Notes: generated from the letters alone by a model not told the origin. Positions 1 to 6,488 are shown, counted from the stretch's first letter. The stretch is DNA of 12,253 nt from Spirochaetaceae bacterium (GCA_031258625.1 JAIRMO010000203.1:1-12253); one strand, 5' to 3'. Made by a program: numbers and translations.

Positions 1-76
1 TTTGGAACAGCTTCCTTGGATTTAAGAGAAAAACCGGGGCTTTTGACCGGTTTTTCCAAGAGCCTGTTCCAAAACC
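1..76. repeat. Dispersed palindromic repeat, copy A
   Basis: The ends are inverted repeats: tttggaacag at 1-10 pairs with ctgttccaaa at 64-73. Inside, aaaaaccgg (30-38) pairs with ccggttttt (47-55). A diverged copy of the same element lies at about 3745-3816. The two share the order tttg(g/a)aaca, an A-rich aagagaaaaa/gagagaaaaa core, a ccgg-ttttt half and a ttc(c)aaaacc end. The element may begin before the window. It has no visible coding content of its own and looks like a REP- or MITE-type intergenic repeat. The family assignment is an inference from these two copies only. Confidence 0.6.
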
Positions 77-116
77 GTGCGCGTTAGCGCACAGTAAATT
101 AGTTTTGGAACAGGCT
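61..116. repeat. Perfect 14-bp inverted repeat with nested hairpin
   Basis: Bases 61-74 (agcctgttccaaaa) are the exact reverse complement of 103-116 (ttttggaacaggct). The 28-base loop holds a second perfect hairpin, gtgcgc (77-82) / gcgcac (87-92) with loop gtta. The left arm is also the right end of repeat copy A, so 1-10, 64-73 and 103-116 are three related arms and two alternative large stems can form. No T run follows on the plus strand, so this is not a simple intrinsic terminator. It may be a partial second copy of the repeat. Confidence 0.65.
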
Positions 117-275
117 CAATATATAGTATCAGAGGCGCTTTCAAAATGTCAAACCTTTAACGGGTGGGATAGAATTGGAATCGCCTTAGCCGGCAAATTG
201 TGGAGTTTTTTCGGATATCGTTTCGATAAAAACAAAAAAAGGTGGTATATTTCCAGCAGGAGGTATCACGAACAG

Positions 276-785
276 ATGATCCGGGTGGTTGAACATCCTT
301 CCCGGGGCTTACGGGTATTGTACCGGGTCCTGGTGGTGGTGGTATTTTTGTTGATTTTTGTATTGCTTGGGGGGACCCTCTACGCCCTGGTATTCCGGGG
401 TCCCGCCGGGCTTGACCGGGGGGGGGACAACCGGGGAGCCCCCATTCCGGGGGAAGGCGGCGGGGCAGGGGAGTATACCGGCGGGGCCTTCACCGGAATC
501 GGCCGGATCCGGGCCGTTACCGCCGGACCCCGGGCCGCCACGGTGATCCTTTCCGTAACCTTTCCCTACCCCCCCGAGGATCGGGCGTTTTCCGAGGAGC
601 TGGCCGCTAAGATCGGTCAGTTCAGGGGGATTACGGCGGAGTATTTCGCCGCCTTTCCCGTGGAGGAGATCCGGGGGAAGGAGGAGGGGGCGGTAAAGGA
701 GGATCTGCGGCAACGGTACAATGCCATACTCCGCCTGGGAAGCATAACCCGGCTCTATTTTAACGATTATATGATTGTCGAATGA
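276..785 (+). CDS. FliL-like single-pass membrane protein
   Basis: The 169-residue reading has a short basic N-terminus, one hydrophobic helix at about residues 13-40, a Gly/Pro-rich low-complexity linker (about 41-72), and a C-terminal domain. The last 100 residues resemble the periplasmic domain of FliL. They have a beta-rich start (GIGRIRAVTAG), a predicted helix with QFRGITAEYFAAF, a second helix with KEDLRQRYNAIL, and a terminal strand ending YFNDYMIVE. FliL sits at the stator/basal body and supports torque. The family call rests on this C-terminal pattern and on topology. The ATG at 276 was chosen because a full AGGAGGT lies at 258-264, though the 11-nt spacing is long. The frame is open upstream to base 3 with a TTG at 105, so a longer form is possible, but that stretch is AT-richer and begins inside repeats. 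A nine-G tract lies at 418-426. No motA/motB or fliM is nearby. The gene ends 5 bp before the convergent crp-like gene. Confidence 0.6.
   Translation: MIRVVEHPSRGLRVLYRVLVVVVFLLIFVLLGGTLYALVFRGPAGLDRGGDNRGAPIPGEGGGAGEYTGGAFTGIGRIRAVTAGPRAATVILSVTFPYPPEDRAFSEELAAKIGQFRGITAEYFAAFPVEEIRGKEEGAVKEDLRQRYNAILRLGSITRLYFNDYMIVE
418..426 (+). repeat. Nine-base poly-G tract inside the FliL-like gene
   Basis: Nine consecutive G residues lie between ttgacc and acaacc and encode part of Asp-Arg-Gly-Gly-Asp, just after the membrane helix. A gain or loss of one G would shift the frame before the whole extracytoplasmic domain. Poly-G tracts of this length are known phase-variation sites in Treponema pallidum, but switching here is only inferred. 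Confidence 0.9.
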
Positions 786-790
786 GGCTG

Positions 791-1447
791 CTAACGTTTT
801 TTGCGGCGGGAATTAACAAAACGGGCAAAGTCGCTGATGTTTTTGACCACGATTCGGTCGGGGTATATTTCCAGCCGCCGTTGGACTACAAAATGGTTTA
901 AGATATTCCGGCCCAGGGTGGGGCTTATTCCGGCCCAACGGGCAATATCATCCACCGAAGTCTTGAACACCCGGCGGCCGTCGTCTTTATTGGCGGCGGC
1001 CTGGATTTCGGAGAGCATAAGAAACACATCGGCAATTTTTGCCTGATCATCCTCCAGGGTAAGGATCATAAACCGCCGTTTTGAATCGTATATTCGTCTA
1101 ACAAACAGCTTGAGCAGCTTCAGGGCGATTTGGGGGTTTCCCGACATCAGAACTTCAAAGTTTTTACGGTTAAATTCCAATACCTTGACCACATCCTGGG
1201 CAACGGCCGTCGCGGATCGGGGGGAATCTTCAAGGATCGCCATTTCCCCGAACATTTCGGAGGGTTGTAAAACATCCAGGGTTTTTTCGACATCCTCGAT
1301 GAGTTTTATCAGCTTCACCTGGCCGGATTGGATAAAATAAAAGGTGTTTCCCGGCTCAAACTCGGCAAAAATCACCTCCCCCGGTAAAAAAGTCCGGCTA
1401 AAGCGGCTGAACGCCGCCATATCCATGCCCATATCCATATTACACAT
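791..1447 (-). CDS. Crp/Fnr-family cyclic-nucleotide-responsive transcription regulator
   Basis: The 218-residue protein has the usual Crp length and order. A cyclic-nucleotide-binding beta-roll spans about residues 18-105, a long dimerisation helix about 108-150, and a winged helix-turn-helix about 162-200. The phosphate-binding cassette is canonical, with FGE at 66-68 and PRSAT at 76-80. The Arg and Ser/Thr that hold the cyclic phosphate are therefore present and ligand binding is likely, although cAMP versus another ligand cannot be decided. The DNA-binding part contains SVDDIARWAGISPTLGRNIL. No Cys cluster of the Fnr type is visible. The start overlaps the end of the upstream gene by 8 bp (ATGTGTAA). 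An AAGG lies 6 nt before this ATG, and four more Met codons occur within the first ten residues. It is the last gene of the minus-strand operon. No terminator is visible before the convergent neighbour. Confidence 0.88.
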   Translation of the reverse strand: MCNMDMGMDMAAFSRFSRTFLPGEVIFAEFEPGNTFYFIQSGQVKLIKLIEDVEKTLDVLQPSEMFGEMAILEDSPRSATAVAQDVVKVLEFNRKNFEVLMSGNPQIALKLLKLFVRRIYDSKRRFMILTLEDDQAKIADVFLMLSEIQAAANKDDGRRVFKTSVDDIARWAGISPTLGRNILNHFVVQRRLEIYPDRIVVKNISDFARFVNSRRKKR

Positions 1448-2453
1448 CCAAAACCTTAGACGCCTGCGGCTGGGCGTCGTCCGTTGTTTTCCCGGATAGG
1501 GAACGGGCTTTTTTTAAAAAAATCTCCGCCTGATCTTTTTTGCCGATTTTTTCATAGGACTGGCCCATAAACGAGAGGACCTCCGCCAGATTGGGGTGTT
1601 TGGGATATTTGGTAATCATCATGGTATAATACTGTATGCAATCTTTGTATTTGGCAAGTAAGTAGAGGCAGCGGCCCAATTCATAACTGCTCTTGAAGGT
1701 GTAGTCAGGATCCGTATCCGCTTGTATGATTCTACTGAAACCCATATAGGCTTGTTGGTACTTTCCCTGGAGAACATACTTCATGGCCTCGTTATAGGTA
1801 TCGGCGGCGGTTTTTTCGGGCGCCGGAGCCGGAGTTGGCCCGGCGAGATCGAGGGCCGGTTCCGGGGCGTCCTGGGCGGGAGGATTCTGAGGATTGTCCG
1901 CCTTCCCGTTAGGGGTAATACCGGTCCGCGCTTCGGCAAGCTGTAATTTTTTTTTCGCCTGGTCCGCGTTTTTCCCCGAAGGATAATAGGTAAGATACCG
2001 GTTAAACACGTATTTTGCCTGGGAATATTTTTTGTTTGCAAGAAAATATTCCCCCACGTTAAAAAGACCTAATTCAGGGTCCTGCGGCTCCTGTTTCTCC
2101 ATCAGGCTGGAAACCTGATGGTGGATCCGCCGCAACTGGTTGGAAAATGTCTTGAGCATCTGCATGACGATGCGGGTATTTGACATGGCCAGGGATTCAA
2201 ATTCGGGGACGGTAAAGGCCATCACCGTGGTATCCTGTAGGGCGATGGCGTTTTCTTCCCGGGGATATCGGCCCAAGGTCGATTTTACCCCAAAAAATTC
2301 CCCGGGTTGTACAAAATCATGGTCATCTTGACCGGTTTCAATATCCTGATATACCAGATTTACCTGTCCGGTCTGTAAAATAAAAATCTTATCCGCCGCG
2401 TCGCCCTGAAAATAGATAACCGAACCGGCTCTGAACTGTAATGTTTTCGGCAT
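1440..2453 (-). CDS. Cyclic-nucleotide-binding-like domain fused to TPR repeats
   Basis: The 337-residue protein starts with a cNMP-binding beta-roll (about 5-90) and a helix (about 90-118). A TPR-like unit follows at about 129-160, then a Pro/Ala-rich linker at about 180-215, then three TPR-like helical pairs at about 217-250, 253-286 and 289-320. The phosphate-binding cassette is degenerate: the FGE position reads FGV (54-56) and the PRSAT position reads PREEN (64-68), so the acidic residue that contacts the ribose and the Ser/Thr are lost while one Arg stays. It has no DNA-binding domain or membrane segment, so it is likely a cytoplasmic scaffold or sensor that binds partners through its TPRs. 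The start has GGAAGGAAG just upstream. The gene begins 14 bp after the amidohydrolase stop and overlaps the crp-like gene by 8 bp, so all three are probably co-transcribed. Confidence 0.82.
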   Translation of the reverse strand: MPKTLQFRAGSVIYFQGDAADKIFILQTGQVNLVYQDIETGQDDHDFVQPGEFFGVKSTLGRYPREENAIALQDTTVMAFTVPEFESLAMSNTRIVMQMLKTFSNQLRRIHHQVSSLMEKQEPQDPELGLFNVGEYFLANKKYSQAKYVFNRYLTYYPSGKNADQAKKKLQLAEARTGITPNGKADNPQNPPAQDAPEPALDLAGPTPAPAPEKTAADTYNEAMKYVLQGKYQQAYMGFSRIIQADTDPDYTFKSSYELGRCLYLLAKYKDCIQYYTMMITKYPKHPNLAEVLSFMGQSYEKIGKKDQAEIFLKKARSLSGKTTDDAQPQASKVLDV

Positions 2454-2467
2454 ATCTTCCTTCCCGC

Positions 2468-3700
2468 CTATGCCTCAGGCTCAAAGGGTAAAAAATCAAG
2501 AATTTTCTTAAAGCCTATCTTTTTTCGGACTTCACGGTAAAGTCCCCCGGGATTGCCGATGACAAACATGGGCCGGTCTGCCACGGTAATCCGGGAATAT
2601 CCCTTTGGTAATTTCCCCCCAAATAAATCGATAAACCGCAGTTCCCCGTAGAGGGGCTTACCTGCCAGGGTAAGGAGTTCTATATCTTCCATAGACGCGG
2701 AGATCAAATTCTCGTAAGGGTCATCGGTACGGCCCTTTAAAACCAGAATATCCGCCGTCTTCCCCTCCTCCAGGGCGCCGATCTGATCCTGCATCCAAAA
2801 GGCTTTTGCGGCGTTGACGGTAACCATCTCGAAGATCTTTTGGGCGGGCAGATCCTCGCCGTACAAGCGGCGGTACAGATCCCGGTCGTAGTGGAGTTCT
2901 TCAAGAAAATTATAGGATCCGGTGGCGGCGGAATCCGTACCGATGGTTACATTTACCCCGGCGTTCAGTAATTTTTTAATTTTACAGGTAACATTAAACA
3001 TAAACATATTTGAGGCGGCGCACCAGGAAACGCTGGCCCCGGCCTTGGCCACCTTGCGGATATCCTCGTCGCTGAACCCAATGCCGTGGACCAAAAGACA
3101 ATGGTTATCCAAAACCCCCAGGCGTTCCAGGGTTTTTACCCCGTCCATGGATTCCCCGTCGAATCCCTCCGCCAGGTGGGTAATAAAGGACCAGCCGTTT
3201 TTGACCGCCCGCCGGTGTTCCACTTCCACCCCGTCTCCCCATTTAAGGTCATAGGAGGAAACTTCATGGGCCAGGCCGTAATTAAGAATAGCCCGGATCG
3301 GCAGCTTGGGTAAAATAGTTTTATTCATGGCCTGGGGGAAATGGTCATTAACCGTAGCCACCCCGGAAAACAGGTTTTTGTAGGCGCTCAGGGCATAAAG
3401 TTCTTCCCGGGATAAACGGGAACGTTCGATAAAAACCTCGGATGCTTTAAGGTCATTGTCCCAGGGAAGCCAGGTTAAATAAAACGTTCCCGGTTTGGGG
3501 CCGACCCGGGGCAGATAATTCCCCTGGAGGTGATCGTGGGTATTGATAAGGGCGGGATAGACAAAGGACCTCCCTTCCAGATCCGCGGCCCTGGTTGTAT
3601 CCGGATGAAAGATCCGTTCCCCGGAAACGCCCAGAACGCCGGTTTTGGGGACCCTGCCTGATGTTACGATTACACCATTTTTTAGAGAATACTCAAACAT
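2468..3700 (-). CDS. Amidohydrolase-superfamily protein (deaminase/chlorohydrolase-like)
   Basis: The 410-residue protein has the TIM-barrel metallohydrolase signature in order. It has THDH with the metal pair H55/H57, THLAEG with H175 and the catalytic-type E178, LLVHG with H205, and TDSA with D256. This matches the mononuclear-metal deaminase group (cytosine deaminase, TrzA/AtzA, guanine deaminase). N- and C-terminal segments form the usual composite beta domain, including the KTADILVLKG strand. The substrate cannot be read from sequence. It could be a nucleobase-like deaminase or another C-N hydrolase. There is no signal peptide, so it is cytoplasmic. It is the first gene of the three-gene operon. 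An AAGGA lies 10 nt before the ATG. The leader carries repeat copy B and the promoter lies at 3827-3855. Its pairing with two cyclic-nucleotide-domain proteins suggests regulation linked to this enzyme's pathway, which is inference. Confidence 0.85.
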   Translation of the reverse strand: MFEYSLKNGVIVTSGRVPKTGVLGVSGERIFHPDTTRAADLEGRSFVYPALINTHDHLQGNYLPRVGPKPGTFYLTWLPWDNDLKASEVFIERSRLSREELYALSAYKNLFSGVATVNDHFPQAMNKTILPKLPIRAILNYGLAHEVSSYDLKWGDGVEVEHRRAVKNGWSFITHLAEGFDGESMDGVKTLERLGVLDNHCLLVHGIGFSDEDIRKVAKAGASVSWCAASNMFMFNVTCKIKKLLNAGVNVTIGTDSAATGSYNFLEELHYDRDLYRRLYGEDLPAQKIFEMVTVNAAKAFWMQDQIGALEEGKTADILVLKGRTDDPYENLISASMEDIELLTLAGKPLYGELRFIDLFGGKLPKGYSRITVADRPMFVIGNPGGLYREVRKKIGFKKILDFLPFEPEA

Positions 3701-3720
3701 CCGGAGGCCGTCCTTGCTAT

Positions 3721-3823
3721 ATGAGGCGGTTTCAAGTTGCCAAATTTTGAAACAACCACCTGAATTGAGAGAAAAAGCGGGTCCCCGGTTGTTTTTTCAA
3801 AGCCGGGTTCAAAACCACCTCAT
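3721..3823. repeat. Dispersed palindromic repeat, copy B, with outer inverted arms
   Basis: The outer arms atgaggcggttt (3721-3732) and aaaccacctcat (3812-3823) are inverted repeats with one mismatch. Inside lie ttttgaa (3745-3751) and its complement ttcaaaa (3808-3814). The core also has acaacc (3752-3757) against ggttgt (3788-3793). The inner part aligns along its length with 1-76 and is clearly the same family, with several substitutions and a small gap. The element lies between the promoter at 3827-3855 and the amidohydrolase start, so it should be transcribed into a large hairpin in the 5' leader. Confidence 0.6.
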
Positions 3824-3826
3824 TAT

Positions 3827-3855
3827 ATTTTATTACCGAGAGCCGGAACAGTCAA
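3827..3855 (-). promoter_or_regulatory. Sigma-70-type promoter of the amidohydrolase-cNBD-crp operon
   Basis: Read on the minus strand, TTGACT (3855-3850) is followed by a 17-bp spacer and TAAAAT (3832-3827). This gives five of six consensus matches in each box at ideal spacing. Transcription should start near 3820, giving a leader of about 120 nt. No experimental support is available. Confidence 0.62.
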
Positions 3856-3877
3856 CGACACCGCTTTAACCTTATTA

Positions 3878-3919
3878 TATTTTCGGTATATTTTCCTGTT
3901 TTTTGAACTATTTTCGGTA
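3878..3919. promoter_or_regulatory. Pair of 11-bp direct repeats upstream of the operon promoter
   Basis: TATTTTCGGTA occurs exactly at 3878-3888 and again at 3909-3919. The start-to-start distance is 31 bp, close to three helical turns. Relative to the inferred start near 3820, the centres lie near -63 and -94 on the minus-strand promoter, positions typical of upstream activator sites. The repeat is not palindromic, so a standard Crp dimer site is not obvious. The stretch 3856-4041 otherwise holds AT-rich sequence, with a hairpin cgccgg/ccggcg at 3988-4012 and no convincing plus-strand promoter. Confidence 0.4.
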
Positions 3920-4019
3920 AAATTTACTGTAATCTTAAAAAGATTCCCCAAAAACCCCTTACGTTCGTAAAATATCCGGGAATAAACCGCCGGTACTATG
4001 ATTAAACCGGCGCCGTATG

Positions 4020-4043
4020 ATAGGTTATTCATAAGAAACCTAT
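4020..4043 (+). promoter_or_regulatory. Hairpin covering the start codon of the PHP gene
   Basis: ataggtt (4020-4026) pairs with aacctat (4037-4043) around a 10-nt loop. The second arm includes the first two bases of the ATG at 4042. No good Shine-Dalgarno sequence precedes the start; only aagaaa lies in the loop and arm. In RNA the hairpin could mask the initiation site. The 7-bp stem is short and A/U-rich, so an effect is uncertain. Confidence 0.35.
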
Positions 4044-4911
4044 GATCGACCTGCATACCCATTCAAACGCCTCCGACGGGAGTTTAAGCCCCGCCGCCTT
4101 GATCGATTTGGCGGCGGATCAGGGGCTTTCCGCCATTGCCTTAACGGATCATGATACCATAGACGGCATTGAGGCCGCGCGGCAAGAAGCCCTGGGCCGG
4201 GGGATCCGGTTTATTCCGGGGGTAGAGCTGGAGATTGCCCGGCCCCGGAAAATTGTCCAGGGGGAATTTCACCTCCTGGGGCTGGGTATAAACCGTCCCG
4301 GCGGGGCTTTTCTGGAGGCGATGGCGGAATTAGCCCGGCTGCGGGAAGAGCGGAATCTGAAAATCCTGGGCTGTATGCGGGATCAGGGCATTCCGGTAAC
4401 CCTGGAGGAGGTAGCGGCCCTATCCGGGGGCGGTTCCATCGGAAGGCCCCATTTCGCTTCCCTTCTGGTGAAACGGGGGATTGTGAGAACCCGGGAACAG
4501 GCCTTTTCCCGATTTTTGGCCCAGGGGAAGCCCTTTTATGTACCCAAAGGCGCCCTGGAATTCCACTGCGCCCTGAAGATCATCAAAGAATCCGGGGGGA
4601 TCGCCGTCTTGGCCCATCCCATGTCCCTCTACGTTTCCTGGGGCAACCTTCCCGCTTTGATAGGGGAACTTAAAGAGCAGGGGCTCGACGGAATTGAAGC
4701 CTGGCATCCCACCGCAAAATTCCGGGCCTGTAAGCGGCTGGAGGTTTTAGGCTTGTCCCTGGGCCTCTATATCACCGCGGGAAGTGATTTTCACGGGGAA
4801 ACCCGGCCCGACCGGAAACTGGGGATTACCTCGGGGGGACGCAGGATAGAGGCCTCCCTCTTGGAAGGGATTCCCCCCTTGGCCTATTCCTCCGGGGATA
4901 GGATATCATAG
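4042..4911 (+). CDS. PHP-domain phosphoesterase, YciV/RNase AM family
   Basis: The 289-residue protein begins with MIDLHTHS, the characteristic PHP opening. It then shows TDHDT (35-39), GVELE (60-64), H77, GRPHFA (134-139), LAHP (190-193), H222 and SDFHG (248-252). These supply the His/Asp/Glu ligands of a multinuclear metal site. The length and motif order fit the YciV family. Its E. coli member is RNase AM, which trims 5' ends of RNA precursors and hydrolyses 3',5'-nucleotide bisphosphates. It is expected to be cytoplasmic. The start is fixed by the conserved first residues, since an in-frame stop lies at 4021-4023. The gene is monocistronic on the plus strand and its last 28 bp overlap the 3' end of the convergent comM gene. 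A histidinol-phosphatase role is less likely because of the GRPHFA insert region. Confidence 0.85.
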   Translation: MIDLHTHSNASDGSLSPAALIDLAADQGLSAIALTDHDTIDGIEAARQEALGRGIRFIPGVELEIARPRKIVQGEFHLLGLGINRPGGAFLEAMAELARLREERNLKILGCMRDQGIPVTLEEVAALSGGGSIGRPHFASLLVKRGIVRTREQAFSRFLAQGKPFYVPKGALEFHCALKIIKESGGIAVLAHPMSLYVSWGNLPALIGELKEQGLDGIEAWHPTAKFRACKRLEVLGLSLGLYITAGSDFHGETRPDRKLGITSGGRRIEASLLEGIPPLAYSSGDRIS

Positions 4912-6488
4912 GGATCCTCCCCCTGGATGCGGTGCTGGATCGCCTCCAGTACATGAACGGTTTCTATGGAGTCCTTGCCTTCCAGGTCCGCGATGGTCCG
5001 GGCGATCCGCAAAATCCCGTGGTAGGCCCGGCCGGAAAACCCGAATTTTTCCGCCCCCGCCGTAAGGGTCTTTTCCGCGGTTTCGCTGGGCAGGCAAAAA
5101 CGATCCATAAAGGCCGGCGGCATCCGGGCGTTGCGGCGGACCGGGGAGCCCTTAAACCGTTCCCCCTGGATTTCCACCGCCCTTTGGACCCGGCGGGCAA
5201 TTTCGGCGCTGGTTTCTTCGCCGCCCTGCCCCATATTCTGCAGCTCCGGGGAGCCGACCGCTACCCGCAGTTCCACCCGGTCCAAGAGGGCGCCGCCGAA
5301 TTTGCGCCAATACCGGTGGATCGCTTCGGTGGAACAGAAACAGTCCCGGCCGGAACGCATCCCCAGCCTGCCGCAGGGACAGGGGTTGGCCGCCAAAATC
5401 AGTTGAAATTCCGCGGGCAGCCGGACCTGTCCTTCGGCCCGGGCAATGGTTATGACCCGGTCTTCCAGGGGCTCCCGCAGGGCCTGAAGTACATTGGACC
5501 GAAATTCCGGCGCCTCATCCAGAAAAAGCACCCCAAAGTGGGCCAGGCTTATCTCCCCGGGCCGGATGGTTCTTCCGCCCCCCAGGATGCCTTCGGCGCT
5601 GGCGGAATGGTGGGGGGAACGGAAGGGGGGATGGGTGATAAGACAGGGTTCTCCCCGGGGATAGGGATCTTCGCCGCCGCCGGCCCCCCCGGTATTTTCC
5701 GGGGCCTCAGGTTTTATCTGCCCCGCCAGGCTGTGGAGCCGGGTAACCTCCACCGCCTCTTCCGGGGTGAGGGGGGGCATGATCGAAGGCAGCCGCCGGG
5801 CGAGCATGGTTTTCCCCGCCCCGGGGGGGCCGAAGACCAGGAGGTTATGCCCCCCGGCGGCGGCGATTTCCAGGGCCCGTTTGTACCGGCCCTGACCCCT
5901 GACCTCGGCAAAGTCCCCCCAGGCCGGGGGCCGGGAACGGTTTCCGGGGGCGGAAAGGACCGGCTCCGGGGGCAGGGCGCCGGTTTCGGCCCGGACCATC
6001 AGGGCCTGGACCGCTTCGGTCAGGGTGGCCGCCGCGGCAAACCGGCCCGAGGCCAGGATAGCCGCTTCCTCGGCGTTCCCCGCGGGCACGATAAATTCCC
6101 GGAGCCCGGCCCGGAGCCCCGCGTCGGTGGCGGCCAGCACCCCCCGGACGGGCCGGATCCGGCCGGAAAGCTCCAGTTCCCCCAGGGCCATCAGGTTCTC
6201 CGGGACGGGGATAAACCCCGAGGCGGCCATTACCGAAAGGGCAATGGAAAGATCCAGGGACGCCCCGTCTTTCCGTACCCCCGCGGGGGCAAGGTTGATC
6301 AGGATCCGGTCCTGGGGGAAGGGAAAGGCCGAATTACGGAAGGCCGCCCGTACCCGTTCCCGGGCCTCACGAACCGCCCCCTCCGCGAGACCGGTGATAT
6401 CGATCCCCGGTATCCCCCGGCGGATATCCACCTCTACCCGGATGATGATCCCGTCGGCGCCGTAGGGCGCATAGGCCATTACATACAT
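4884..6488 (-). CDS. comM: YifB/ComM-family AAA+ ATPase (Mg-chelatase-like)
   Basis: The 534-residue protein has an N-terminal ChlI-like Lon-fold domain (about 1-165). A Mg-chelatase-type AAA+ domain follows, with Walker A GPPGAGKT at 220-227, Walker B VLFLDEAPEF at 320-329, the PFRSPHHSAS loop at about 288-297 and NPCPCG at 368-373. The C-terminal ChlI_C helical domain is about 430-530. ComM is a hexameric branch-migration helicase that helps integrate transforming DNA; yifB is the older name. Compared with typical members (about 500-510 residues) there is an extra Gly/Pro-rich stretch at about 258-280 before the HH loop. The ATG at 6488 is followed by another at residue 4 (6479). Neither has a clear Shine-Dalgarno sequence, and TATATT/TATTAT boxes lie immediately upstream. 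It overlaps the convergent PHP gene by 28 bp at the 3' ends. Confidence 0.9.
   Translation of the reverse strand: MYVMAYAPYGADGIIIRVEVDIRRGIPGIDITGLAEGAVREARERVRAAFRNSAFPFPQDRILINLAPAGVRKDGASLDLSIALSVMAASGFIPVPENLMALGELELSGRIRPVRGVLAATDAGLRAGLREFIVPAGNAEEAAILASGRFAAAATLTEAVQALMVRAETGALPPEPVLSAPGNRSRPPAWGDFAEVRGQGRYKRALEIAAAGGHNLLVFGPPGAGKTMLARRLPSIMPPLTPEEAVEVTRLHSLAGQIKPEAPENTGGAGGGEDPYPRGEPCLITHPPFRSPHHSASAEGILGGGRTIRPGEISLAHFGVLFLDEAPEFRSNVLQALREPLEDRVITIARAEGQVRLPAEFQLILAANPCPCGRLGMRSGRDCFCSTEAIHRYWRKFGGALLDRVELRVAVGSPELQNMGQGGEETSAEIARRVQRAVEIQGERFKGSPVRRNARMPPAFMDRFCLPSETAEKTLTAGAEKFGFSGRAYHGILRIARTIADLEGKDSIETVHVLEAIQHRIQGEDPYDILSPEE

Noticed and set aside
3823..4062. 79-codon minus-strand frame in the promoter gap
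   Set aside because: It covers the promoter, the direct repeats and the start of the divergent PHP gene, is low in coding character, and has no ribosome site.
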